A stretch of DNA of 64,000 bases from an uncultured Paracoccaceae bacterium (GTDB lineage: Bacteria; Pseudomonadota; Alphaproteobacteria; Rhodobacterales; Rhodobacteraceae). Location: the NCBI GenBank assembly GCA_947500055.1, contig CANMQO010000007.1, positions 62,001-126,000 on the forward strand, read 5' to 3'. The position numbers and the translations under genes are program-made. This document shows positions 19,178-28,064 of the stretch, piece by piece. Each line of letters opens with the position of its first letter. Positions within the stretch are counted from its first letter, which is position 1. The notes beneath the pieces are model-generated. The model saw nothing but the letters and a program-made list of their open reading frames with translations. It was not told where the DNA came from and made no database searches.

Positions 19178-20335
19178 ATGAAAACAATCACGACGACCGA
19201 CGGCCTAGCCGCATTTTGTGAAGAGGCCGCGAAACGGCCCTATGTCACAGTCGATACAGAGTTCCTGCGCGAGCGAACCTATTATTCCAAATTGTGCCTT
19301 GTGCAATTGGCCTATCGCGATGCGTCGGGCGAAGATGCTGTGTTGGTTGATCCATTGGCGGATGGACTGTCGCTTGCTCCACTTTACGATCTGTTTCGCG
19401 ACGTGGGCGTCGTAAAAGTTTTTCATGCCGCCCGGCAGGATCTTGAGATTTTTTATGTCGATGCGGGGGTCATTCCAGCACCACTTTTTGACACCCAAGT
19501 TGCCGCGATGGTGTGTGGGTTTGGTGAACAGGTGGGCTATGAGACGCTGGTGCGCAAAATCGCGAAATCTGATCTGGACAAATCGTCTCGGTTCACCGAC
19601 TGGTCGCGTCGCCCGTTGACCGATGCACAATCCAAATACGCTTTGGCGGATGTGACACATCTGCGCGACATCTACGAATATCTGTCAGATCGGCTGGGCC
19701 GGTCTGGCCGGAAAAAATGGGTGGCCGAGGAAATGGACGTCCTGAATGACCCGAGCACCTACAGGGTTGATCCGGAGCAGGCATGGCGTCGCGTCAAGAC
19801 CAGAACCCAATCGGGCAAGTTTCTGGCCATCGTCCGGGAATTGGCAAAATTCAGGGAGATTTACGCGCAGGATCGTAATATCCCCCGCAACCGGGTTTTC
19901 AAGGATGACGCTTTGGTTGAGCTTGCCTCCACCAAACCGCAATCCGAAAAGGATCTTGGCCGTTCACGCCTTCTGCTGCGTGAGGCGCGCAAGGGCGACA
20001 TCGCGGCAGGCATTCTTGCAGGCATTCAGGCGGGGGTGGCTGTTGCGCCAGAGGATATGCCGCGTCCCGATCAGACGCGCAGCAAGTTGCAGGTCAATCC
20101 GGCATTGGCCGATATGTTGCGTGTGCTGTTGAAGGCCAAAACCGAAAACGAGGGGGTCGCACCGAAACTGATCGCCTCATCCGCAGATCTGGATGCGCTT
20201 GCAGCTGGCGAACGCGATGTCGCGGCGCTTAAAGGATGGCGGAAAGAGGTGTTCGGAAACGACGCGCTGAAACTTTGCGACGGGCAGGTCGGACTAGCGG
20301 TGAAGGGCCAGAAAGTTGTGATCGTCGCGCTTTGA
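19178..20335 (+). CDS. rnd: Ribonuclease D
   Basis: A 385-residue 3'-5' exoribonuclease of the DEDD family, acting in 3' maturation of stable RNAs. Exo I VDTEFLRERTYYSKLCLVQLA (about residues 25-45), Exo II in FHAARQDLEIF, and Exo III YALADVTHLRDIYEYL (Tyr/Asp) are all present. The HRDC domain follows at about 210-290. Length is typical. It is followed 55 bases later by sufE. Confidence 0.93.
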   Translation: MKTITTTDGLAAFCEEAAKRPYVTVDTEFLRERTYYSKLCLVQLAYRDASGEDAVLVDPLADGLSLAPLYDLFRDVGVVKVFHAARQDLEIFYVDAGVIPAPLFDTQVAAMVCGFGEQVGYETLVRKIAKSDLDKSSRFTDWSRRPLTDAQSKYALADVTHLRDIYEYLSDRLGRSGRKKWVAEEMDVLNDPSTYRVDPEQAWRRVKTRTQSGKFLAIVRELAKFREIYAQDRNIPRNRVFKDDALVELASTKPQSEKDLGRSRLLLREARKGDIAAGILAGIQAGVAVAPEDMPRPDQTRSKLQVNPALADMLRVLLKAKTENEGVAPKLIASSADLDALAAGERDVAALKGWRKEVFGNDALKLCDGQVGLAVKGQKVVIVAL

Positions 20336-20390
20336 ACTGGACGCCGGGACAGGCAGTGCCTACATCCTTTGCAAGGCGAAAAATGGTGAC

Positions 20391-20801
20391 ATGATGGCTA
20401 ATCCAGACTTTGAAGAACTGGTCGAAACCTTTGATTTCCTTGATGATTGGGAAGATCGGTATCGGCATGTCATTGACATGGGCAAGGCAATGGAGCCGCT
20501 GGAGGAAGCGCTGCGCGTGCCGGCGACGAAGGTCGATGGTTGCGCAAGCCAGGTTTGGCTAGTGCCACAGATCAAGGATGGTGTGTTCAGTTTCCGTGGC
20601 GACAGCGACGCAATGATTGTGCGTGGGCTGATTGCGGTCCTGCGGACGCTTTACAACGATCAGCCTGTTGATGAGGTGTTGCGCACAGACGCACGAGCAG
20701 AGCTGGGTCGTCTGGGCCTGAACGACCATCTGTCTGCACAGCGGTCAAACGGGTTACGTGCGATGGTGGAACGGATCAGGCAGACGGCGGCCGGGGCCTA
20801 G
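20391..20801 (+). CDS. sufE: SufE-family sulfur acceptor protein
   Basis: A 136-residue protein that accepts persulfide sulfur from a cysteine desulfurase (SufS) for Fe-S cluster assembly. The active cysteine lies in KVDGCASQVWLV (about residue 47). IVRGLIAVLRTLYNDQP and the C-terminal LGLNDHLSAQRSNGLRAMVERI are family-typical. The start is either of two adjacent ATGs (20391/20394). No other suf genes are nearby; it overlaps the convergent DUF1638 gene by four bases. Confidence 0.92.
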   Translation: MMANPDFEELVETFDFLDDWEDRYRHVIDMGKAMEPLEEALRVPATKVDGCASQVWLVPQIKDGVFSFRGDSDAMIVRGLIAVLRTLYNDQPVDEVLRTDARAELGRLGLNDHLSAQRSNGLRAMVERIRQTAAGA

Positions 20802-21418
20802 ATTTCGACAAGCGCACTGTTCAAATCGCCATAGCCGGTAAACCTGCGTTCAAACGCGAGCCCCAATCGTTCGGCACAATGTTGTGCCTTTTCAGTCAGG
20901 GCAGGGTCATCTGTTTGCGCCTGATAAACCAGCTTTTCGTAGTTGCCAAAATACATGTCTCGCAACCCCGGATGACGCCCCAGCCCAAGTGGTTCCCAGA
21001 CAAAGGCGTCGAACTGGCGCACCAGGAAATCCGTCAGGTAAAAGGCGGTGAATTCATCCCGGGCCGCAAATTCTTCATTGCCCTCAAAGAAGGAATAGCA
21101 ATGCGGTCCGGCGATCATCTCGACCCCCAGTTCATCGCAGGCTGACTGTAGCTGACCGCCAGTGCCACAATCGGCATAAACCACAAAAATCTTGTCATAG
21201 GCATCGCGGTATCTGGCAACGGCATCCTGAACGCCGGGAACAATTCGATCAGGGTGGTTATGCAGAATGGCGGGCAGGCACTGCAGATCCATATGATCCA
21301 GGCCATTCGCGTCTTTTACGGCGATGATTTCGCGGGCCAGAGCACCGCAGGCGATCAGCAAAACCTGACCTTTTCCACTTGGGGTCACCCCCTTGGCGGT
21401 CAGTGTCGCGTCATCCAT
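20798..21418 (-). CDS. DUF1638 protein
   Basis: A 206-residue cytosolic protein of family DUF1638, recognisable by VLLIACGALAREIIAV at the N-terminus, LPAILHNHPDRI, VVYADCGTGG and YSFFEGNEEF, with several conserved Cys/His residues that could bind metal or cofactor. The function is unestablished; the family is often found with corrinoid methyltransferase genes, as here with the corrinoid protein at 21641. The ATG at 21418 overlaps the end of the preceding small membrane gene by eight bases. The longer frame to 21463 overlaps that gene further and is less likely. Confidence 0.8.
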   Translation of the reverse strand: MDDATLTAKGVTPSGKGQVLLIACGALAREIIAVKDANGLDHMDLQCLPAILHNHPDRIVPGVQDAVARYRDAYDKIFVVYADCGTGGQLQSACDELGVEMIAGPHCYSFFEGNEEFAARDEFTAFYLTDFLVRQFDAFVWEPLGLGRHPGLRDMYFGNYEKLVYQAQTDDPALTEKAQHCAERLGLAFERRFTGYGDLNSALVEI

Positions 21419-21587
21419 TGTGCCGGCGCAAGACAAGTGAGGCAGCAAGAGCCAGAACACCAAATCCCGCCAATCCGAAAACCGGACTCAACTGCAAATG
21501 AATGGCGATTTGCGATGCGATCAGGACCGTGATCGCCGAAGCGGCGATCACGCCAAGAATAATCGTTGCGAATATGCGAAAAGACAT
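21411..21587 (-). CDS. Small two-segment membrane protein
   Basis: A 58-residue protein starting MSFRIFATIILGVIAASAIT with two hydrophobic segments (about residues 5-27 and 32-52) and a basic C-terminal end (LRRHNG). The ATG at 21587 has a GGAGGG site at correct spacing. It lies between the corrinoid protein and the DUF1638 gene, overlapping the latter by eight bases, so it is part of the same operon. I know no function for it; membrane anchoring of the DUF1638/corrinoid module is only a guess. Confidence 0.65.
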   Translation of the reverse strand: MSFRIFATIILGVIAASAITVLIASQIAIHLQLSPVFGLAGFGVLALAASLVLRRHNG

Positions 21588-21640
21588 GCGCCAACCCTCC
21601 TGCCTTTTAGATGTGCATCGCAACCGGGCATTAAAAGGGG

Positions 21641-22348
21641 TCAGGCAGCGCCTGCCCCCTGATTATGTTTGCGCGCAACAAAGGTTTTCGCGGTTTCGAC
21701 CGCAACCGCAGCATCACGGCAATAAGCATCAGCGCCGATGGCCTTGCCGAATTCTTCGTTCAATGGCGCGCCACCGACCAGCACGATGTAATCGTCACGA
21801 ATACCTTTTTCGACCATCGTATCGATCACGACCTTCATATAGGGCATGGTTGTGGTCAGCAGGGCTGACATGCCAAGAATATCAGGCTCTTCGGCTTCAA
21901 TCGCTTCAAGATAAGCCTCGACCGCGTTGTTGATCCCAAGATCGACCACTTCGAACCCGGCGCCTTCCATCATCATGGAGACAAGGTTCTTGCCGATGTC
22001 GTGAATGTCGCCTTTCACGGTTCCAATCACCATTTTGCCGACACGTGGTGCGCCTGTCGCGATCAGCAGCGGTTTCAGGATCGCCATGCCGCCCTTCATC
22101 GCGTTTGCGGCCAGCAAAACTTCGGGCACAAACAGGATACCATCGCGGAAGTCATGGCCGACAATCGTCATGCCGCCAACCAACGCTTCGGTCAGGATAT
22201 TGTAGGGCTGCCATCCGCGCTCAAGCAGGATGTTCACGCCTTCCTCAATCTCTTCCTTCATGCCGTCATAAAGATCATCGAACATTTGCGCGACGAGTTC
22301 TTCGTCGTTGAGTTCAGACAGGATGATATCGTCTTCTTCGTCTGACAT
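21641..22348 (-). CDS. Corrinoid (B12-binding) methyl-carrier protein
   Basis: A 235-residue protein with an N-terminal helical cap domain (B12-binding 2, about residues 10-90) and a C-terminal Rossmann-like cobalamin-binding domain. The GDIHDIGKNLVSMMM motif (His about 115) is the DxHxxG signature for His-on, base-off corrinoid binding. MSALLTTTM and VGGAPLNEEFGKAIGADAYCRD follow. It resembles MtbC/MtgC-type proteins and the B12 module of MetH. With the homocysteine methyltransferase at 24630 it probably forms a split methionine synthase; the pterin-binding part is not in the window. Confidence 0.9.
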   Translation of the reverse strand: MSDEEDDIILSELNDEELVAQMFDDLYDGMKEEIEEGVNILLERGWQPYNILTEALVGGMTIVGHDFRDGILFVPEVLLAANAMKGGMAILKPLLIATGAPRVGKMVIGTVKGDIHDIGKNLVSMMMEGAGFEVVDLGINNAVEAYLEAIEAEEPDILGMSALLTTTMPYMKVVIDTMVEKGIRDDYIVLVGGAPLNEEFGKAIGADAYCRDAAVAVETAKTFVARKHNQGAGAA

Positions 22349-22568
22349 GATGTGCCTCTTGGTGTGTCGTAGTTGGCTATTTGTGCGCGCAATTGGATTT
22401 TTCTACCTGCTGAATAGCGACATTCCCAGAGATATCAACGACCTGAAATTGATAGTGTTCCTGAATTGTTCAAATAATGATTATGTCCGGTACGCAGGGG
22501 GGATTTGCCTTATGCAATTCCGGCATGCCGAAAACCGACCTGCGCCAATCCGGAGGTTGCAGACGGCG

Positions 22569-23582
22569 CTATCGCCAACGAGACGCATGATCGAATGCCG
22601 AGTCATATCCAAAGAGGGCTGCAGAACCGCCCGTATGCAAAAAGACAACCCGCTCGCCCTTCTTGAAATGGCCCTTGCGGATCAGGTCGATGAACCCGGC
22701 TGCCCCTTTTGCCGAATAGACCGGGTCAAGCAGGATGGATTCCAACTCCGCAAACATCTGAATGGCCTTGATCCCGCTTTCCGTCGGGATGCCGTACCCC
22801 TCGCCGACATAGTCTGTGTTGGCGATGACATCCTCTCGCTTCACGATGCCAGCACAGCCCAGCTTTTCAGCGGTCGCGCAGGCCAGGTTGAAAACGTTTT
22901 CTTCCTGCTTCGCCTTCGGCGCGCGCACACCGATACCCAGAAGAGGGATGTGAGCGTTCATTGCCTTGAGGCCGACAATCAGCCCTGCCTGCGTGCCCGC
23001 ACTGCCAGTTGCATGCACTATGTGATCCAGTTTCAGCGCGCCATCATTGGCCTGTGCCAGCATCTCAAAAGCACAATTGACATATCCCAGTGCACCGGTC
23101 GGGTTCGACCCGCCGCCGGGGATCGTGTAAACTTTTCGACCATCCGCACGGAACCTGTCAGCGACGGTTTCCATCTCGGCATTCATATCAAGACCGCCCG
23201 GGCGTTTCTCGGTCGTCGCGCCGTGCAAGTGATCAAGAAGGACATTGCCGTTGTTGTTGTAATTCTCGTTGTTTGACCCGGTGCGGTCTTCCAGCAATAT
23301 GTGACAGCCCATGCCAAGCTTCGCGGCAAAAGCGGCAGTCTGGCGGGCATGGTTCGACTGGGTGGCGCCTTGTGTCATGACCATCTCGGCGCCTTGCAAT
23401 TCTGCCTCAGCCATCAGGAACTCAAGCTTGCGGGTCTTGTTGCCGCCGGTTGACAAACCAGTGCAGTCATCGCGCTTGATCCAAATCTCTGGCCCACCGA
23501 GTTCTGCTGACAATCGGTCAAGCCGCTCAAGCGGGGTTGGAAGGTGGGCGATGAAGCGGCGGGGGAAACGTGCGAGGTGCAT
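22569..23582 (-). CDS. cuyA: PLP-dependent L-cysteate sulfo-lyase / D-cysteine desulfhydrase (CuyA-like)
   Basis: A 337-residue fold-type II PLP enzyme of the ACC deaminase / D-cysteine desulfhydrase family. The PLP lysine is in [12 protein letters not shown] (about residue 49), and the phosphate loop [10 protein letters not shown] is at about residues 193-202. The same family contains CuyA, which converts L-cysteate to pyruvate, ammonia and sulfite in roseobacters. CuyA is favoured over ACC deaminase because a LysR regulator diverges from it and a sulfolactate/sulfopyruvate operon is present at 60.7-64 kb; sequence alone cannot exclude D-cysteine desulfhydrase. A sulfite exporter (CuyZ) is not adjacent. 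Confidence 0.72.
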   Translation of the reverse strand: MHLARFPRRFIAHLPTPLERLDRLSAELGGPEIWIKRDDCTGLSTGGNKTRKLEFLMAEAELQGAEMVMTQGATQSNHARQTAAFAAKLGMGCHILLEDRTGSNNENYNNNGNVLLDHLHGATTEKRPGGLDMNAEMETVADRFRADGRKVYTIPGGGSNPTGALGYVNCAFEMLAQANDGALKLDHIVHATGSAGTQAGLIVGLKAMNAHIPLLGIGVRAPKAKQEENVFNLACATAEKLGCAGIVKREDVIANTDYVGEGYGIPTESGIKAIQMFAELESILLDPVYSAKGAAGFIDLIRKGHFKKGERVVFLHTGGSAALFGYDSAFDHASRWR

Positions 23583-23659
23583 TTTTGATCCTGAATTTGA
23601 GGTATCCGCATTTTATCCGGGGGAGGCGTGGAAAACTAATGTGAAATAGTACCTCTATG

Positions 23660-23674
23660 ATGCATAAATTGCAT
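23660..23674. promoter_or_regulatory. LysR-type operator between cuyA-like and its regulator
   Basis: ATGCA-TAAAT-TGCAT is a perfect inverted repeat containing the T-N11-A LysR box (T 23661, A 23673). It lies in the divergent region, 19 bases before the regulator start, a usual autoregulatory position. Confidence 0.65.
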
Positions 23675-23692
23675 ATTAGGAGGTGGGGCAAC

Positions 23693-24625
23693 ATGCGACT
23701 TGAATGGATCGAAGACATCCTGGCCGTTCTGGACAGCGGCTCGCTGATCCGCGCATCGGAGCGACGATATCTGACACAATCGGCCTTTACCCGGCGGATG
23801 CGTCATATCGAAGAGGCGTTGGGCACCCCGCTGTTAGATCGCAGCCGCAAACCGGTAACGCTGTTGCCGGGAGTAAAGCGGTTGGAGCCCGAATTGCGCC
23901 GAACCGCCACGCAACTGCGCCGATTGAATGATGAATTGCGGGTTTCGGCGGGGTCAGGTGGTCGCCCGCTAAGCTTCGCCTGTTTACATGCGATTACGGC
24001 GGTCTTTTCGCCCGTGATCGTGCAGACACTGACCCAAAAAGAGGAGGGGGCGGTCAAAGTCAGGTCTGGAAACCGCGATGAATGCCTGCTGCAACTTATG
24101 GCGGGAGAAATTGATTTCGCTGTGATCTACGAAATACCGGAAGAACAATCCCCCACGACCCACAAGGCGTTTGAGACCGTGTCGCTTGGCGCGGATATTT
24201 TGGTGCCGGTCTGCGAGGAGCGGCTGAGTGATCAGATCACAGAAGGGGATATACCTGTTGTCCGCTATCCGTCAGATGTGTTTCTGGGGGGCGTTTTTGA
24301 TCGCAATGTCGCCCCCCGAATGCCGACCGGATACAGGCTTGTCACCAAGGCGGAGACAGCGCTGACTCTGGCGACGCTGCAATTCGTGTTAAGCGGGATC
24401 GGTATGGCGTGGATTCCTTTGTCACTTGCCGCTGCTTATCTGGAGGCCGGACAGCTTGTTCGTATGGACCACCTGTTTCCCGCACAAGATTTGGGCATCG
24501 TCGCTGTACGATTGACCGAAGGGGCACAACGGCTTGATGATCGGATCTGGCAAAGCCTGATTGAACTGCGCAATCTGGTACATGTCTCACAGCCGCTGCC
24601 AAACGGACAAACGGCTTCAGTCTAG
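23693..24625 (+). CDS. LysR-family regulator, divergent to the CuyA-like gene
   Basis: A 310-residue LysR regulator. The N-terminal winged helix (MRLEWIEDILAVLDSGSLIRASERRYLTQSAFTRRM, spread over about residues 1-36) contains the recognition helix, followed by the linker helix and a periplasmic-binding-like sensor domain from about residue 95. The ATG at 23693 has a very strong AGGAGGTGG site; an upstream ATG at 23657 would overlap the operator. Divergence from the sulfo-lyase makes it the likely specific regulator (a CuyR candidate by position); the coinducer is not readable. It is convergent with the methyltransferase gene, four bases apart. Confidence 0.85.
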   Translation: MRLEWIEDILAVLDSGSLIRASERRYLTQSAFTRRMRHIEEALGTPLLDRSRKPVTLLPGVKRLEPELRRTATQLRRLNDELRVSAGSGGRPLSFACLHAITAVFSPVIVQTLTQKEEGAVKVRSGNRDECLLQLMAGEIDFAVIYEIPEEQSPTTHKAFETVSLGADILVPVCEERLSDQITEGDIPVVRYPSDVFLGGVFDRNVAPRMPTGYRLVTKAETALTLATLQFVLSGIGMAWIPLSLAAAYLEAGQLVRMDHLFPAQDLGIVAVRLTEGAQRLDDRIWQSLIELRNLVHVSQPLPNGQTASV

Positions 24626-24629
24626 CGTA

Positions 24630-25646
24630 TCAACCGCGACGTCGTCGTCCCCGGCGTTGGCTTGCTGCGGGACCCATGTCGTCAGTGCCGTCGGATACCG
24701 AGGAGAAGCCACCCAGCTTCTCGGCAATCAAGTCCAACTGCGGGGCCGTACCTTTGGGCCGCGTCTCCAGCGCATTGCGCATCGCTCGCAGATGTTCGGG
24801 CGTTGTCCCGCAGCAACCGCCGATAATTGTGCTGCCGCAATCACGGGCCAGCACGGCATATTCGGCCATCAGCTCGGGCGTGCCGTCATAGTGGATATGA
24901 CCGTCGTGATATTTAGGGATGCCGGCGTTGCCCTTCGCGATTAGCGGCTTGCTGGGCCCGGATGATGCGAAGCCCAGGATCGTGCGCAACAAGTCAGAGG
25001 CGCCAACGCCACAATTTGCCCCAAAAGCAATCGGTTGATGATCAAGTTTGCCGACCAGCTTCACCATATCGGCAGAGGTGTGACCCATCATCGTCCGGCC
25101 GGCCGTGTCAAAGCTCATCGTGCCGCACCATGGCATATCGGCCATCGCAAAGGCTTCTGCGGCGGCTTTGAATTCTTCCGCGGCGCTGATCGTCTCAACC
25201 CAAAGAACATCCGCACCACCGGCTTTCAGCCCCTCGGCCTGTTCGTGAAACATCTCAACAGCGATTTCGTGGGTCAGGCTGCCCATAGGGGCCATAATCT
25301 CGCCGGTTGGCCCGACAGAGCCTGCGACAACAACGGGATGATCCGCAGCATCAGCAACAGCACGCCCGATTTCGGCTGCGGCCTTGTTAAGTTCGTGAAC
25401 GCGACCTTCTGCGCCGTGAAGCTTCAGGCGAGAGCCGTTTGCGCCAAAACTGTTTGTCAGGAAAATGTCGCTGCCCGCATCTGCCGCACCTTTATACAGC
25501 GCTGTGATCTTTGCTGTTTCGGTGACGTTCCAAAGCTCTGGCGCGTCGCCCGACATCAGGCCCATATTAAACAGGTTCGTCCCTGTCGCCCCATCGGCCA
25601 TCAGCCAGTCGCGGGTTTCTAGCAGTTTGGAAAGTGCGTTTGTCAT
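24630..25646 (-). CDS. bmt: Zinc-dependent homocysteine (betaine-homocysteine-type) S-methyltransferase
   Basis: A 338-residue TIM-barrel protein of the homocysteine S-methyltransferase family. The N-terminal ADGATGTNLFNMG (about residues 17-29) is the homocysteine-binding turn; zinc cysteines are in GANCGVGASDLL (about 210) and IIGGCCGTTPEHL (about 275-282). The family uses betaine or, in split MetH systems, a methylcorrinoid as donor. The corrinoid protein gene just 2.3 kb downstream on the same strand favours the latter (inference). The final 20 residues are Arg/Gly-rich, which is unusual. Start MTNALSKLLETRDWLMADGA is family-typical. Confidence 0.88.
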   Translation of the reverse strand: MTNALSKLLETRDWLMADGATGTNLFNMGLMSGDAPELWNVTETAKITALYKGAADAGSDIFLTNSFGANGSRLKLHGAEGRVHELNKAAAEIGRAVADAADHPVVVAGSVGPTGEIMAPMGSLTHEIAVEMFHEQAEGLKAGGADVLWVETISAAEEFKAAAEAFAMADMPWCGTMSFDTAGRTMMGHTSADMVKLVGKLDHQPIAFGANCGVGASDLLRTILGFASSGPSKPLIAKGNAGIPKYHDGHIHYDGTPELMAEYAVLARDCGSTIIGGCCGTTPEHLRAMRNALETRPKGTAPQLDLIAEKLGGFSSVSDGTDDMGPAASQRRGRRRRG

Positions 25647-25740
25647 GGGCCGGGTATCCTGTTGGCGTCGCGATGCACCCGCCTTTCATGGGTTGATCAT
25701 CGATGCAATCGGGAACGTACAAAAGCAAGTTGATATTTTT

Positions 25741-25780
25741 GCATGATGAACTTGAGTGTAAACGCAAGTTTTCATGGTGC
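25741..25780. promoter_or_regulatory. Imperfect palindrome upstream of the homocysteine methyltransferase
   Basis: AACTTG (25749-25754) and CAAGTT (25765-25770) form a 6-bp inverted repeat with a 10-base gap, flanked by further partial symmetry (GCAT..ATGA / TTCAT..TGC). It lies about 95-135 bases before the methyltransferase start, a plausible operator position. No known consensus is recognised. Confidence 0.3.
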
Positions 25781-25827
25781 ACTGGCCAAGGGGCCAGCGG
25801 CTGAAGAATGACGCAACATGATAAGAA

Positions 25828-25856
25828 GCGGCGCATCATTTCGTCAGATGCGCCGC
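25828..25856 (-). terminator. Hairpin downstream of the ATPase zeta-inhibitor gene
   Basis: GCGGCGCAT (25828-25836), 11-base loop, ATGCGCCGC (25848-25856): a perfect 9-bp stem 26 bases after the stop codon of the gene on the minus strand. There is no long T-run, so termination strength is uncertain. Confidence 0.6.
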
Positions 25857-25881
25857 CTAAATCATTCACATTTGAGGTAGA

Positions 25882-26196
25882 TTAGTATTCGCTGACCAAC
25901 TGCGCCTTGGCTTCCACCAGCAGGCTTGCCATCTTTTCGCGGATTGTGGCCTCGTCTGCCTTGTCGCCGAGATCACCAGCGACCTTGCGATAAACATCCT
26001 CATGGCCTGGTTCTTCCATATCGGATTTGATCACTTCAGCGGCATAGGCTGCCGCATCATCGCCGGATTTGCCAAGTAATTCAGCTGCCCAGAGGCCCAG
26101 CAGCTTGTTGCGGCGGGCCTCAGCTTTGAATTGCATCTCGGCGTCATGTGCGAATTTTGCCTCAAAAGCGTGTTCGCGATCTTCAAACGTGTTCAT
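25882..26196 (-). CDS. F1FO-ATPase inhibitor zeta subunit (DUF1476)
   Basis: A 104-residue all-helical protein beginning MNTFEDREHAFEAKFAHDAE, the signature of the alphaproteobacterial ATPase zeta inhibitor, whose N-terminal helix blocks F1 rotation in the hydrolytic direction. LLGLWAAELLG and the C-terminal REKMASLLVEAKAQL are conserved. The start at 26196 is fixed by family similarity; the upstream frame is spurious. It is divergent from purC, an arrangement common in Rhodobacterales. No ATP-synthase genes are in the window. Confidence 0.9.
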   Translation of the reverse strand: MNTFEDREHAFEAKFAHDAEMQFKAEARRNKLLGLWAAELLGKSGDDAAAYAAEVIKSDMEEPGHEDVYRKVAGDLGDKADEATIREKMASLLVEAKAQLVSEY

Positions 26197-26326
26197 TATG
26201 GCCTCACGGATTGTATGCGTTCCTATCTGATATGCCCCCGCAGGTGCTTGCCCGCAAGGGGGGCTTGCACTATGACGCGCACATGACGCGGCCCAAGTCG
26301 GTGCCGCGCACGGGTAAGGGGTGAGC

Positions 26327-27091
26327 ATGGCGCGCCGCAAGAAGATTTACGAAGGCAAAGCGAAGATTCTGTATGAAGGCCCAGAGCCGGGCACCTTGGT
26401 CCAGTATTTCAAAGACGACGCCACAGCCTATAACGCGGAAAAGAAGGCCGTTATCGAAGGCAAGGGTGTGCTGAACAACCGCCTGTCCGAGTTTTTCATG
26501 ACTGGCCTGGCGCAGATCGGCATCCCGACTCATTTTATCAAGCGCCTGAATATGCGGGAACAGCTGATCCGACAGGCTGAGATCATTCCGCTTGAGGTGA
26601 TCGTGCGAAATGTCGCGGCGGGATCAATGGCCAAGCGCCTGGGGCTTGAAGAGGGCACGGCTTTGCCACGCCCGATTGTCGAATTTTCTTATAAAGATGA
26701 CAGCCTTGGTGACCCTTTGGTGCCTGAGGAATACATCATCGCTTTTGGCTGGGCGAGCCAGCAGGATCTTGACGATATCATCAGCCTTGCATTGCGGGTG
26801 AATGACTGGATGTCGGGTGTCATGTATGGGGTTGGCATCAAGCTGATCGATTTCAAGATTGAGATCGGCCGCGTCTGGGACAACGAATTTCCGCGCCTGA
26901 TGCTTGCTGACGAAATCAGCCCGGACAGCTGCCGTCTTTGGGATATCGAAAGTGGTCAGAAACTGGACAAGGACGTGTTCCGCCGCGATCTGGGCAACCT
27001 GACCGATGCTTATACCGAAGTCGCGAAGCGGCTTGGCGTGATGCCGTCAAACGTGACGCACCGCCCCGCGAAACCGACACTAATCAACTGA
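26327..27091 (+). CDS. purC: SAICAR synthetase PurC
   Basis: A 254-residue phosphoribosylaminoimidazole-succinocarboxamide synthase (CAIR plus aspartate and ATP). The start [18 protein letters not shown], followed by [31 protein letters not shown] and FKIEIGR, and the C-terminal PDSCRLWD are all characteristic. A GTG six bases earlier (26321) is in frame, but the ATG has GGGGTGAGC upstream. It is followed 29 bases later by purS, beginning a purC-purS-purQ operon. Confidence 0.96.
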   Translation: MARRKKIYEGKAKILYEGPEPGTLVQYFKDDATAYNAEKKAVIEGKGVLNNRLSEFFMTGLAQIGIPTHFIKRLNMREQLIRQAEIIPLEVIVRNVAAGSMAKRLGLEEGTALPRPIVEFSYKDDSLGDPLVPEEYIIAFGWASQQDLDDIISLALRVNDWMSGVMYGVGIKLIDFKIEIGRVWDNEFPRLMLADEISPDSCRLWDIESGQKLDKDVFRRDLGNLTDAYTEVAKRLGVMPSNVTHRPAKPTLIN

Positions 27092-27120
27092 TCACACAGA
27101 CAAAAACGGAAAGCTGACCG

Positions 27121-27351
27121 ATGAAAGCAAGAGTACATGTGATGCTCAAGAACGGTGTTCTCGATCCACAGGGTGAGGCGGTGCGCCATGCCTTGGGTAA
27201 CCTGGGCTTTGATGGCGTGTCAGGCGTGCGGCAGGGCAAGGTGATCGAGCTTGATCTGGCTGATGGCACATCCGAGGATACGATCACCGACATGTGCGAA
27301 AAGCTGCTCGCAAATACAGTGATCGAAAGCTACCGGGTGGAGTTGCTCTGA
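27121..27351 (+). CDS. purS: FGAM synthetase subunit PurS
   Basis: A 76-residue protein that bridges PurL and PurQ in the three-subunit formylglycinamidine synthase. The family pattern [20 protein letters not shown], the VRQGKVIEL strand and the C-terminal [18 protein letters not shown] are complete. It shares one base with the start of purQ (TGATG), so the two are translationally coupled. purL is not in the window. Confidence 0.95.
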   Translation: MKARVHVMLKNGVLDPQGEAVRHALGNLGFDGVSGVRQGKVIELDLADGTSEDTITDMCEKLLANTVIESYRVELL

Positions 27352-28019
27352 TGCGTGCGGCCGTCATCGTCTTTCCTGGATCAAACTGTGATCGCGACAT
27401 GGCTGTGGCTTTGCGCGCGGCGGGCGCCGATGTCAGCATGGTGTGGCATAAGGACTCTGATCTGCCCGAGGGCGTTGATCTGGTCGCTGTTCCCGGCGGA
27501 TTCTCGTTTGGCGACTATCTGCGTTGTGGGGCAATCGCTGCGCAATCCCCGATTTGCAAGGCCGTTGTTGCCCATGCTGAGCGTGGTGGCTATGTGCTGG
27601 GCGTCTGCAACGGGTTTCAGGTATTGACGGAAAGCGGGCTGCTGCCCGGCGCGTTGATGCGCAATGCGGAACTGAAGTTCGTCTGCAAAACCCTTGATCT
27701 AAAAGTGGAAACATCCACATCCGGGTTTACGGAAGGCTACAATGCGGGCGATGTCGTCGCCTTTCCCGTGGCCCACCACGATGGTAACTACACCGCCGAT
27801 CCGGAGACGTTGCAGCGGCTTGAGGCTGATGACCGCGTCGCATTCCGCTATGTACAAAACCCGAACGGTTCAGTGGCCGATATCGCCGGCATCCTGTCGG
27901 CCAATCGGCGTGTTCTTGGGATGATGCCGCACCCCGAACGTGCGGTTGATATGGGGCATGGCGGCACGGACGGACAGGCGCTTTTCCGCGGGTTGATCGG
28001 GCAGTTGGCAAACGCCTGA
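27351..28019 (+). CDS. purQ: FGAM synthetase glutaminase subunit PurQ
   Basis: A 222-residue class I glutamine amidotransferase that supplies ammonia to PurL. The catalytic Cys is in [13 protein letters not shown] (about residue 86), and the His/Glu pair is in MMPHPERAV (about 194-199). [12 protein letters not shown] at the N-terminus and [15 protein letters not shown] are typical. It overlaps purS by one base. Confidence 0.96.
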   Translation: MRAAVIVFPGSNCDRDMAVALRAAGADVSMVWHKDSDLPEGVDLVAVPGGFSFGDYLRCGAIAAQSPICKAVVAHAERGGYVLGVCNGFQVLTESGLLPGALMRNAELKFVCKTLDLKVETSTSGFTEGYNAGDVVAFPVAHHDGNYTADPETLQRLEADDRVAFRYVQNPNGSVADIAGILSANRRVLGMMPHPERAVDMGHGGTDGQALFRGLIGQLANA

Positions 28020-28064
28020 TCTTGTCGCCTTGCTGCGGTCTTGGCTTGCGCCTAGAATGTCGCC

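Noticed and set aside
22569-23582. 1-aminocyclopropane-1-carboxylate deaminase
   Set aside because: Same fold family, but gene context (divergent LysR regulator, sulfonate genes in the window) favours CuyA/D-cysteine desulfhydrase. Sequence alone does not exclude it.
25647-25881. SAM or SAH riboswitch upstream of the homocysteine methyltransferase
   Set aside because: I could not match the region to SAM-II, SAM/SAH or SAH aptamer cores by eye; only an imperfect palindrome is visible.
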